Positions 14,083-26,400 of a stretch of 64,000 nucleotides of DNA are shown here, one piece after another. A program made the translations under genes and the position numbers. The stretch lies in NCBI GenBank assembly GCA_964023205.1, contig OZ026845.1, forward strand, positions 2,614,001 through 2,678,000, written 5' to 3'. Source of the DNA: Lutraria lutraria (lineage: Eukaryota; Mollusca; Bivalvia; Venerida; Mactridae). Below the pieces are notes generated by a model. It was not told the DNA's origin and did not search any database. It was given only the letters and a program-made list of their open reading frames with translations. Each line of letters begins with the position of its first letter. Position 1 is the first letter of the stretch.

Positions 14083-14106
14083 TTGGTGGGGGTGGGGGCG
14101 GGGGGC
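14083..14106 (+). promoter_or_regulatory. G-rich tract, possible G-quadruplex
   Basis: Runs of five, five and six G separated by single T or C bases lie about 180 bp upstream of the initiator ATG at 14283. Such runs could fold into a G-quadruplex on the plus strand. A regulatory role for the downstream gene is only a suggestion based on position. Confidence 0.3.
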
Positions 14107-14282
14107 TGACGACGGACGGCATTTCGCATGACACAGAATTCCGCACAACGCAAAAACATACTAAACTCTGGACTAAGTCTACCAAAGGGATAGCAATACA
14201 ACAACATGTTGCAAAGCTACATGGGGAGTTAACATGATTTCAAGTTTTAAAGTCAAGAAATATGTTTCTTTCTTACAGAACA

Positions 14283-14472
14283 ATGAGGTTGCTGTTTGTG
14301 TCATTGGTGTGTTTTGTCCAGTTAACCCTCGGCTATTATGATTTAAAACAGTTATCATATACTCAGGTAGCGACAGGAACTCGGAGTGGAGCTTTTCAAT
14401 ATGGCGGACTCAATCTTGGCGCGGCTACAGACGCAGCTTACGATTTTAAGAATTATATTATGTATGTGATTG
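14283..14472 (+). CDS. coding exon 1 (signal peptide)
   Basis: Encodes the cleavable signal peptide (MRLLFVSLVCFVQLTLG) and the mature N-terminus with AAYDFKNYIMYVI, the first propeller strand. The donor is ttg|gtaagt, ending in phase 1. The acceptor of the preceding UTR intron ends at 14278, so the exon itself starts at 14279. Confidence 0.85.
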
Positions 14473-17400
14473 GTAAGTTAACTGAGCAGCTCACAGCTTG
14501 ATGGTATGTAGTAGTAGGCAGGCAATGACAGAACAATAATGTACTATAGTCAATGAAGAATGACAGATGTGATTAAATCTTTAATTGTAATGTACAGCCA
14601 TAAAGGCAATGACATATATCGAGCGTTAACTGAACTATTTGGTGCATTTCTAATGTACAGCATTTGTTTCTCAAAAAATATCTGAAAACTTGAATACTGA
14701 TACTAGTAAATTTTCAATCTTTGACAGTTTTGAAAATTAGAAATGAAATTATTATGCCATAAAACCAATTCGTGACCAAATATTGCAGGACAGTGCTTAT
14801 CATAGATTTGACTGAGTCAAAATTGGCTTTTACAGGCGAAACAAGCCATTTCATGCATGTGATTGATATACTCGACCCGGCAAACCCAACAGTGGTGTTT
14901 GTACATCAGTTTACTAAAGGTGAGGGTATCCCACGTTCAGTGGATGTATGTGGTGATGATGTAGCAGTGGCGCTTGCTGCACAAACTAATGTAAATGAAG
15001 GACATGTGCGTATTTACAAAACATACACAAGGGGTTCCGGGGCCACTGATATTGTTCTTGACGGATATATAACAGGTAATGTACGAGTTCTAAGTACTGG
15101 TAGTAAAGTTTAGGGTTATAACAGAGAAACTGTACAAGATACTTCAAGTGTTGAAGCAAATGTAACAAGGACGGATTCTAATGATATTGTTAATGAAATC
15201 ATTACTTGTACAGTCAAGCTGAAACTCTTTCTAAGGAACACCTTGTTCTAATAGAAACCACTTGTCTATAAAGATCTGAATAAGGACCAATCTTTTACAC
15301 ATTCGGAGGACTGTCTATCTAGACTAGTTGATGATAACTTTAAAGGTGTTCAATGATGATGGACAGTTGATGAATGAACAACAATGTTTTTATTTGTTGT
15401 TTAACGACCCAGCTATGGTCATTTCAGAGCCGCCACAGAGAGAGAGGGGAACCAGGCACTTGTATCCCTACTGTTTTCCTGGTTCTTCCTCGTGCCCCGT
15501 AAAGCACCGATGCACGCCTCATCCCTTTCCCGTGATTATTGTTAACACCGTACTAGGCTCGATAGTTGGAATAAGGACACTGAAAACAACAACTACAACT
15601 TATTAATGCTGATAGTGAACTTTATCATTGATTTGAAAACAATAATCCAAAGATGCTCCAAATTGTGTCGTTCGGACCGCTATTTTATTTTTTTAAGGAC
15701 TGACGAGTCATGTCATGTGACAAACAACCTATATTAATTTGGATTCTGTTCTGTCAAATCTAAATAACGAAGGACATTTCCCACTTCATCAAGCTGATAT
15801 TATTGAAAATGAGAAATCAATCGTACCAAACTTTGAAGAAAACCCAATATGACAGCAAGTTTTTGCTAAATAATTATACAATAAAACCCATAAAAACCGG
15901 CCCATTCGGACTGGGCCAAACGTCCGTTTTTCTGAGAATTCCGGTTTGCACAGATCTTTTGATAAAAAATCCGAACAAATTGTCTGATTTGCAAGGAATT
16001 CCGATTTTCAGGGAGTCCGGTTTTCAGGGAGTCCGGTTTTCAGGAGTTGTACTGTATATATAACTGTAATGTTTAAAATGAACGACATGGATGCAATTTA
16101 ACAATGTAAGCTAAGGAAATGACCAAGAAAACAATGTGTCTTAACTTTTCAGTTGGGAGCTACCCAAAAAGTTTGAAATACACCAGTGATTGTGGTTCCA
16201 TTGTGGTTGCTAATGAAGGCATTGCCGGTAAAGATGAATCTGGTACATACGTTAACCCTGAAGGATCTGTTAGTATCATACACGGCGAAAGAACTGGCAA
16301 CCCATCTGTAAGACTTGTAGATTTCATGGACTTCAACATTGGAGCAACAAACCACAAGTAATAAATACCATTTAGTGTTTTTTTCACTTATGGGAAACAA
16401 AATTAACAGTATACAAATGTACTAGTAATTGAACACGCAACTTTTCGACACATACATGTAACGTACAACTAGTTATAATTGGACGACTTTTAGTAGAACG
16501 AGTCTTAACGTTTTGAAAACTAGCAACAAAATCTAAAAAGCGACCCAAGACGGGATAAAAACAACAAGAAATGTCTTTAAAAAAGACAGTCGCGAAGTTT
16601 CTTTGATGTTATTAACGCTGTTGAAACCAAAAGAATGTTTTTATTAAATTCCTAAATGGCCGTTTTAGTACCGTGTGAACAGCACTTATCCCATGATGCA
16701 AAGAGCTAGGAGTCCAATTAGGTCACGCATTAAAATGTTGATATTAGGTCAGCTAAATATATTACGCATTTAGTTATATCTACGGTATATTAATTCAATT
16801 AAATGTAAAATGTTTGTCAAGAACGGTATATAACTATATAGTTCGACCGCACAAGAATACATTTTTACTTTACAATTTTTCAAACCACAAGAAGTACACA
16901 TTAAACAATTGCAGACTCACTATAAGTTGGCGTGGTCTTAATTTTCTTTCACCCAATGGAAGGAAGGGTTTTCTCTAAATCATCCAATAGAATGAATAAT
17001 TAATACGTCATGTCAAGAAATGTAGGTCAAAGTGAGCTTAGACACCTTCACGAAAAATTGTCTGATAAATAACAGTTTGACCCATCCTTAAAAATAGTGG
17101 TTAACAGCTGCACGACCTAAACAATTAACCATGTGGGTAGTTAAGTTTTGTTTTTTTGGTGAACATTATAATATTGTAAAAAAACACACGAAAATTTGGA
17201 TTAAATAATACATGAAAAAAATGTACAAAATGAATAAAAATAATTTTGGGTCGGCGATTTCAAATACAAATCCATATTGTTTTAAGGATGGCAGTATTGT
17301 AAGACGTCATCGGATAAGGAACTTAAACATTTTTTCAGCGCTCAAATCCGAGCTCCGTCTTTGAATATTCCATCTGGAACCCTTTCACCAATGACTACAG

Positions 17401-20400
17401 TATCTAAGGATATGGAACCAGAAGATGTTACAATCAGCAAAGACGGTAGAACAGCTTGGGTAACACTTCAGGTATGGTTATTAAATCATTTGCATCCATC
17501 ACTGAAATAACGATACAATGTAAGTAGCCAAAGTTCGGATATTATCATTTTTCGGATGGTTGACTGAAATCTCGGCATAAAATTAATATTTCATTGGGAT
17601 TTGATATAAATCCCCAACGAAGATTAGTTCCACAGTATACTGTACACGTCTTTATTTATGCGGGGTGCAACGTTTGGCGTTTTTATGATGTTCTTGAATT
17701 GACGGGTTCTATATTTGTCGGTTTCGTAGCATTCAAATCGATCCAAACAGACTGAAGTACACAATTAATGATGGTAACACACTTTGGATTGCAAAAGTTA
17801 TATTTTTTTGACAAAATAATAAGCGGTGTTTATCATTGGCAAGGTTTTATATTGGCGTGGTTTATATTCTGCGGTTCAGATGCCGGCCACCAAAATCGCC
17901 AAAATACAACAGTACAGTCAAACTTGTGTTAGCGGTCACCTCTGAATAAAGGTCATCCTGTGAATATAGGCCATTCTTTTAAAAACAGTCATTAATTAGT
18001 TAGAACAAAACGACCCCCGGATAAAGGTCATCTGTCAATAAAGGCCACATTTTGTCTTTCCCAAGGGTGGCTTTTGTTCACAGACATGACTGTACATGTG
18101 AAATCGTTTGTTTGATCTAGACTGTCTGATATGATTATCGGGTTTTAGCTCCACGTGTACTCCCCAAACAGAATCCTATAGGGACATCTATGTTTCACAT
18201 AACTTTAAAATTACCAAATCTATTGAATAACTGTTGTACAACTGTCTGACGGTCTTATTAGACATACCATCTGTCAATTCGAAGATATTCTTCCGAGAAA
18301 TTACTGTACAGCCACATTATAGAATACATACAGAGTTTCTTAAAGTTTCTTTTAGTTACTTTCCATATAAATCGTCCAAGTTCATTTATAACTTTCATAT
18401 CAAATTTCAAAACTTTGAGAGTGTGACAGAATGTCAAACGAATAAATCTTAAGTAAACTTAGACACAATATTCTACGTCGTGCTAGCCTCGCCACAAGGG
18501 AGATAATGAATGTAAGGGGTAAGAATGATGTGAAATTTTACATTGTCTTAACAAACAGATGACACTTGCTTTTTAACGTACGGTTGTTAAATTTCTAATC
18601 GTTGAAGGTCTTGTTGAGTCTGCAGTTAGAATTGAAGTGCATGTACTCATTTTTAAATACGGGCTCTTCTTTTTTTCGTTCAAGTTCATGTAATAGAAAA
18701 GTGTTGTCGTTATGAGATATCCTACTTAAGGTGGGTCGCGGTTTTCCTCCCGAAAAAAGGTCATTTTTTGACGTCAACGCACAATAAAGAACTTTTGCAT
18801 GAACATCCTTTAAGGTACTGGCTAATGCAGAAATGATATATTCAAATGATATTTCCATGGAAACCGCAAAAAGTGCCACCTAGCGAAGCGGTATGTTTTT
18901 TTGTTGATGTTCGCGTTATTTCCCGTATTGCTCCGATTTTGTAGATGCTGATCGAATTCTGTAGAGGTGGCAATTTACAATGCAAAAATGAGACATTTTT
19001 CTCTCTTAAAATGAAACTTAAAAGTTAATGAAACTTATTTAAACACGGAAAAAAGCTAAAAACGTTGCCATATTAAAATACAAGATCGACGTGACGTTAA
19101 AGACGTTTTCGGTAGTTCGCTACATTTTTTTTTTTAAATGGGGATCACTGATCTCGTTTTTGAGTTATCTGCCCTTGAATTTGAATTTTTGCATATTTTA
19201 GGTCATTTCAAGGGCAGACTACTCATACATAAATCTCAAATACCATGGTTTTACTTTTGGTTAATGTTTTTCATTTTATTCTTGGTCTAAAACAAATTTT
19301 CATGCAATTCCATTAAACATTTATATTGTCTTTTCTCAGTTGAAGTTAAGAGACTGAAAATTCTTCAAAATTATGCCATTTTTAAGAAAATTGGCATTGG
19401 TTTAGGTAAAGAAAGAAAACAAGAGGGCCAAGATGGCCCTATATCGCTCACATGACAATCACTGTTCACTCATTAAAACATTGTTTTGAACCGGTGACCT
19501 AGTTTTTGACCCCAGACGACCTATGTTCGAATTTGTCTTACATATCATTAAGACAAACAGTCTGACTAGGTTTGGTGAAGATACTATCAAAATTTGACAT
19601 ATACAGTGCTAATAAGGTTTTCCTAAGATTTGACCTTGTGACCTTGTTTTTGACCCTAGATGATCCATATTTGAACTTGTCCTTAATATCATTAAGACAA
19701 ACAATCTGACAAGGTTTGGCCAAAATCCAATCAAAACCATGACATTTAGAGCTTTTACAAGATTTTTACCTAAGATTTGACCTTGTGACCCAGTTTTTGA
19801 ATCCTGCTGACCCATGTTCATCCTTGACCCACATATCATTGAGGCAAATATTTTGACTAGGTTTGGTGAAGATCCAATTAAAACTGTGACATCTACAGTG
19901 TTAACAAAGTTTTCCTAAGATTTGACCTGGTGACCTAGTTATTGACCCCAGATGACCCATATTTATACTTGACCGTTATATTATTAAAACAAACGATTTG
20001 ACAAAGTTTGGTGAAGATCCAATAATAACTGTGAAATCTACAGTGTTAACATGGTTTTTCATAAGATTTGACCTAGCGACCTAGTTTTTGACCCAAGATG
20101 ACCCATGTTCGAACTCGTCCAAGATATTATGAAGACAAACATTCTGACCATCCAATCAAAACAGTGACTTCTAGAGTGTTCACAAGGTTTTCCAGCAATT
20201 TGCCCTAGTGACCTAATTTTACTACAGAAATGACCCATTTTCAAACTTGACCTACATATTATCAAGGACTTATATACATACATGGATTCGCAACTGCTAA
20301 AAATAGATCAAACGATATCGTTCGGCGATCCCACAATGCATTGCTATATACTCGGCAATGTCCGACAGCTGTAATTGGGTGTTTACGAATTTGATTATAC

Positions 20401-23400
20401 TAATAAAACTCTGGCAATTGGGCACGGGAAATTGGTAAAGGATGCAACAAATTCCTTAAAGATATTGAGATACTTTTATAATCCACAAAGTCTAAGTATA
20501 AGCATTGAAAAAGGCATCAGTCGAACATTTTAAATTCCAAGATGGCGGACATCTATTATAATCCTTTCGTCTCCGAGATTAAACATTCGGAATACCACGG
20601 ATATTTTCGCTGTTATTATCATTCGGATATCACGGATTTTTTCGTATTTTCGCTTTTGTAAACAATAGCTTGTATTCCCGTTGATTCACGTCTTATTATC
20701 GCGGGATTTGATTACTTTAAACTGTTGATACGGAAGTTGCGAATCCATGTATGTATATAAGTCCTTGATATTATTAAAATAAACATTCTGACAAAGTTTC
20801 ATGAAGATCCAGTCAAAACAGTGATTTCTAAAGTGTTCACAAGGATTTCCCTTATTTGTCCCTGGTGACCTAGTTTTTGACCCCAAATGGCCCAATATCG
20901 AACTCGTCCGAGATTTTGTTGATATTAACGTTCAGACACAGTTTTGCTAAAATTGAGCCAAAAATGTGGCCCCTAGTGTGGTCACAACATAAAGTTTGAC
21001 GACGCACGACGCACACCGCACGACGCACGACGCCGGACGCCGGACGCAGGACGGAGAGTGATCCTTATAGCTCACTTTGTCACTTTGTGACATGTGAGCT
21101 AAAAATACAAAAATACACTCCTTAATAATTCATGAAATATTTCACGATGACATGAAAAGAAGTCGGCTACAGAAAAATGAAAATAGATAAGGCCTTGCTT
21201 TCCATTATGGTGAATTATCTGCCATTGAAATGACCTAAAATAAGCAAAAAATCCAAATTCAAGGGCAGATAACTCAAAAACGATATCAGTGACCCCAATT
21301 TTTTTTGCTTAAAATGTTTCTGTTATCATATGCTACGATCACGCAAAGTTAAAAAAAAATCATTGATCAGTTTTAATTTTTCTATTTTGTCTTTGTGAAA
21401 AATGAAGCGAACTACCGAAAACGTCTTTAAGCCAAACTATGTCAGTAACAACTCTTAACGTCGCAACGTCACGTCGATCTTGTATGAAAACATTTATGTA
21501 TAACGTTTTATAGCTTTTTTCCAAATTAAAATATTTTCGTTGGCGCGAAAACGAAGTCGGTGACCATATGTTTTAATTTTTTAAAAGCTTTTCAAATTAT
21601 TTTAAGAATCTGTTCTGCGTTTAAAAAAAATCATCGGGCCGTTTTTTACTATTTGACTATCGATCAGCATCTTTTAAGATTTAATAACTGCGAAATGTAA
21701 CATTATTGACTTTTTTCGGATTTGTAAATGATTCAGCATTGCAGTCATGTAAATTGATATACAAAATTATTGGAGCAATCCAGGAAATAACGCGAAAATC
21801 AACGAAAAACATACCGCTCCCGCTAGGTGGAAATATCATTTGAATATGTCATTTCTGCATTAGCCAATACCTTTCAAAAAAAAAGTTTCTTTGTGCGTTG
21901 AGTTCTAAAAAATAACCATTATTTGGGAGGAAACCCGCGAACCACCTTAAACATGAATACAAAGAGCTCGGAATACTCAATGTTGTGTCTCGAAAAATAT
22001 CATCGCATTATAAAACTGATCATTTTTAACACTTTGAAATATTCTAATCGCAAACATGAAAAAAAATCAAAAGGATAATACTAAGATTAGTATTTCCGTA
22101 TTTGCTATGATCGGAAGGATTTGAAAATTTTACTTCCTAAATAAATTCTTATTTCTTTTTCAACATCTTCACTATTGATACGTGTACAACCTCATATCTG
22201 GTTTAATTGTTAAGCTTTTATAAGCAGATTTATTTCCGATTTTTCGTTATGTTATTGCCATCGAGTCTATTAAAGCCTGAATTTTGACACACAGACAAAA
22301 ACGGCAAGGTCAGTCATACACATGTATAAGATTTATGCATTTGTTTCAGTAAGATAATTACGAACAGTTTTATGGCTGCATATTTACATTTTCATCGATT
22401 TTTGTGCAAATATGATGAATGTTTATATGTTAATTACACACACAACGACCACGTGTCTCCATATTGCGTTACAGGAAAATAACGCTATTGCCGAAATCAG
22501 CATTGGAAATGGCGTTGTTACAAAAGTGACACCACTTCCTACCAAAACTTGGTCAGCTTCCGGTATAGACTGCAGCGATCGTGATGGAGGTAATGGTACT
22601 CTCGGTATGGTGTAATGCTTTGGCGACTCAGACGCTTGAAATGCCAAATATAATGAAAGGCTTTGAATGAAAAATAATGATGTACATTGTATTTCTAAAA
22701 CGCCAGGTAGAAGAACAATGAATTTTGCATTACAACATATACTTTTTGGAATTGTTAGAAATGTAAAGAAATGTATGACGGCCAGTATTTTGATATACTC
22801 TTTCGTGACTTTTCTCAATCATTTTTAACTGCCAGATTGAGCATAAAAGTAATTCATTGACTAGAAGTTTCTAAACATACGCCCAAATAATACCGTCATG
22901 ATATTTGGTATGGAAAGCATTTGCTTGGTGCACGAAAACTGTCTTAGCATGCTTCTCGTAGGAATACACGACCAATGTAAGGAGGCATGTGCGCTGAAAA
23001 GCTTTATATTACCGTTATATACGGTAAAATATCTAATTAGTCAAATTCGGGGCAGTGAGTCATGGCTGATTTAGGTTCTGGTGGTATTTGAAAAACATAA
23101 CCAACTTTGTAGCTCCCTCGGGTCAAGTATAATAATGGATGATTAAAAAGATGTTATGAAGTTAGATAAACATCAGTACTTGAGGTGTGTTCTATCCAAG
23201 TCCGTATTAGGAAAAACATACAGCATTTAGCCAAGCCTCACTGCGCGAAATTTGTGGAAAATAAAATTTAAGTGCATGCTCTTATAAAGAATTGTTTACA
23301 TTAGGAAAATAACGCCATTGCTGAAATTGATGTAAACGGTGCAATAGTAAAGTCTGTGACTCCGTTACCTTTCAAATCTTGGGCAAGTTCCGGTGTTGAC

Positions 23401-26400
23401 GTCAGCGACCGTGGTGGAGGTACTACTTAGGGGTTTTGTTTGCTTGCCCAGTCTTGCTTATACTTCCTTCTTTTTCCCTTGCTGCTCAGTCTAAATACAA
23501 AGTTCTGTTCGTTACGAATGGAATATATTTTTTTATTATCTATCTATTTATCTTTTTATTTATGTTACAAAATGTATATAAATGACAAAGAACATGCATG
23601 GAATTAGTTGTGCTTCAATAAAATGCATTTAATTTTATCATGACTTCTTGGAAATATAAAATGTAGTTCAGCTTATCACTTTGGGCTGTCCTTAAAGTTG
23701 GTCAAATGTGCTTAAATTTGTGGCATAAATAATTAAAAAAAATGCTGTTTCAAAAATATTGAATTTAATCAAAGTGAACACACTGAAAACGATATGCTTT
23801 TTGTCACAGCGGCTGGAGCTAAGAGGCTAAATAGTATGTGCTCCTAAAAATGTTGTCATATGACATTTATCAAACTGATTTTTTTTATGATTATCTTTGT
23901 TCAGGTGTTCATCGACGTGAATATGAAGGTTTATGGTCTTTACGTCAGCCTGGTGTCATTAAATCATTAGAAATTGGAAACAAGAAGTTCCTGATTACTG
24001 GTGACGAAGGTGCACCAAAGACTTATACATCTAATCTACATGGTTTCGCATGGAGCGACCTCTCAACTGGATATAATTTAAGTATGTTGCTATTTCTTCA
24101 AATTTCACTAAGTTCCAGAAAAGCGCAAATTTTTATCATTTTCTTTTTGTCAAAGATTGTTAAGTCACTAAAAATGGGCTAGTTAGGTGTTTGTGACACA
24201 CAAGCATATATAAGTTATTACGTGTTGTAGGGCAATTGGAGACTAATTAAACGACACCAAAAAATACAGTGCAACCTCTCCAAAGCAACACCCTTTGGGA
24301 GAAGCAAAATGATGTTGTTGTTGAGAGGTTGTTGCTCTAGATATGTTAATTATATAGTAATATAGCTGATGTTAAAGGGAGGTTGTTGTTCAAGAGAGAA
24401 CCGCTCTGGAGAGATTGTACTGTATGCGCTTCTGTAATTAAATTATTATATGTTTATTATACGCAGATTTAATGACGTGAAGACAAGGACTTATATACAT
24501 ACATGGATTCGCAACTTCCGTATTAACAGTTTAAAGTAATCAAATCCCGCGATAATAAGACGTGAATCAACGGGAATCAAGCAATTGTTTACAAAAGCGA
24601 AAATACGAAAAAATCCGTGATATCCGAATGATAATAACAGCGAAAATATCCGTGGTATTCCGAATGTTTAATCTCGGAGACGAAAGGATTATAATAGATG
24701 TCCGCCATCTTGGAATTTAAAATGTTCGACTGATGCCTTTGTCAATGCTTATACTTAGACTTTGTGGATTATAAATGTATCTCAATATCTTTAAGGAATT
24801 TGTTGCATCCTTTACAAATTTCCCGTGCCCAATTGCCAGAGTTTTATAATAATAATCAAATTTGTAAACACCCAAAATTTGGGTGTTTACATACACAGCT
24901 GTCGGACATTGCCGAGTATATAGCAATGCATTGTGGGATCGCCGAACGATATCGTTTGATCTATTTTTAGCAGTTGCGAATCCATGTATGTATATAAGTC
25001 CTTGGTGAAGAGTAATAAAATATATTAGAGATGACTTTGTGTTCGTGTTAGTCAAAGTAGAATATGACATTTTAATTACATGTAGTATACATGACTTTGT
25101 AATGATAACACGAGGTAGCACAGTAAATGACTGCTCAGAATGTTTAAAAAAACATTCGCCAGACAAGGTGTATATCTTATTAAGCGATTTTATGTCATTT
25201 CGATAACATTAGCTTGCGTTTGCTTGTCAATAATTGTAACATAACTTGAACATTTGTGAGAATACAGACATAAAAATGCTTTCATTTCAGGATCACAAAT
25301 TGATGCCTCACAACAAGAACTCATAGCCAACGCCAGTAACAACGAATTGCTGGGTAAACTTATAAAAAGAATCCCATAGCTTCCCACAATGCCAATATAA
25401 TGTAGTGCTCATCGAATTCAGCAATTCATCGATGTTTTAAAACACTCAGTTCTCAGAATAGTTAATTAACTCTAAGATGCACCCGGTATCACGACTAGTT
25501 TAAACAACCAAAAAATGATATGTAGCCCTTTGGAACAGGTAAAATTCAGTCCATTGTGCCTTAGCAACAATTGGTTCTGGTTCCAAAAGTAGACGACTTA
25601 TTTCTGAATGTTTGAGCTCTTTCTAATGAAAAAAATTAATGAATAACTGCTTCAAGATCTCTCCCTAAAAAGGGGTTTTAATCTAAATTCCACAAACCAG
25701 TAACTCGCTTATTTACGCCAAACTTTAAAAATTCAAATGCGATTTTCTCAAACTAGAAAAAAATAACATACTGGTTTGTAGAAATAAGCCGACGAAGTTT
25801 TGAAATTTAAGGTTGGAAGATTAGCTTTGAGTGTATTTTTTCACATCTGAAGTTTTCCACCCAGACTACTAAATACTAACGATTTCTTACTATCAATATT
25901 AGCATGGTGCTTAAAACAACCCTGTAATCTTGTCTTCATTTCCGCCCAATCTCCTTCGTAAGATTAAAAGAAATCGGCTAATTTCATTGATCCTTGAAAC
26001 TGAGAGCTACTTAAACAACTACTTTGAATCAGTGGGAAAGAGTCTTCGTATCATTTCTACAGAATTCCCTGCGTCATAGACTCATAATCCTGTTCCCACT
26101 CATCAAAGCGATTTACAGCGCAATTCCTGCGACACCAGACATTTACCCCCACGATACATTGTATTTCATTAAGAAGGCGATTATATAAAGCTGTTGATTA
26201 AAATGATTTTACTATTGTTAGGTGTCATGGGGATTGCCTCGACCTTTTGCCTTTTGTATTTTGAAACTTAGAGCAATCTATGAAAATCATTTACTAAGTA
26301 GATAGTGGCATCCCTATTGAAAGAGCCAGCAAAGTTCACACAGTACTTCCTTAATCCCTCCTCATTTTTTCCGGGTGCCTGACAGAGTTTGGCCAAGGTA

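Larger units (their letters stand above)
18730..21946. mobile_element. 3.2-kb foldback-type DNA element with TTAA ends, intron 4
   Basis: The left end GGTGGGTCGCGGTTTTCCTC and the right end, the complement of GGTGGTTCGCGGGTTTCCTC, are each bordered by TTAA (18726-18729 and 21947-21950). Long diverged inverted arms occupy about 18730-19220 and 21200-21946; shared blocks include 'gctaatgcagaaatga', 'atattcaaatgatatttcca', 'gttttcggtagttcgct' and 'aggtcatttcaa'. A TTAA target duplication is typical of the piggyBac and Kolobok superfamilies. No transposase frame was seen, so it is non-autonomous. The loop carries the tandem-unit element described next. Confidence 0.65.

Noticed and set aside
14262..14282. 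Upstream ATG at 14262 as the initiator of the glycoprotein-like gene
   Set aside because: It falls inside a pyrimidine-rich acceptor (tttctttcttacag) that most likely ends a 5' UTR intron. The ATG at 14283 gives a cleaner signal peptide.
14772..14835. 5' extension of exon 2 from the acceptor attgcag at 14789
   Set aside because: Joining exon 1 to that acceptor puts the frame into a stop. The acceptor at 14835 gives the family sequence GETSHFMHVIDILDPANP in frame.
19538..20895. Several short minus-strand frames reading GSKTRSQGQILGKP-type repeats
   Set aside because: They are translations of the 144-bp tandem units, interrupted in every unit and not a real protein.
24717..25166. 149-codon minus-strand open frame
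   Set aside because: It lies almost wholly in a non-autonomous transposable element and crosses its border into unrelated flank. The frame is not kept in the other copy at 20263.
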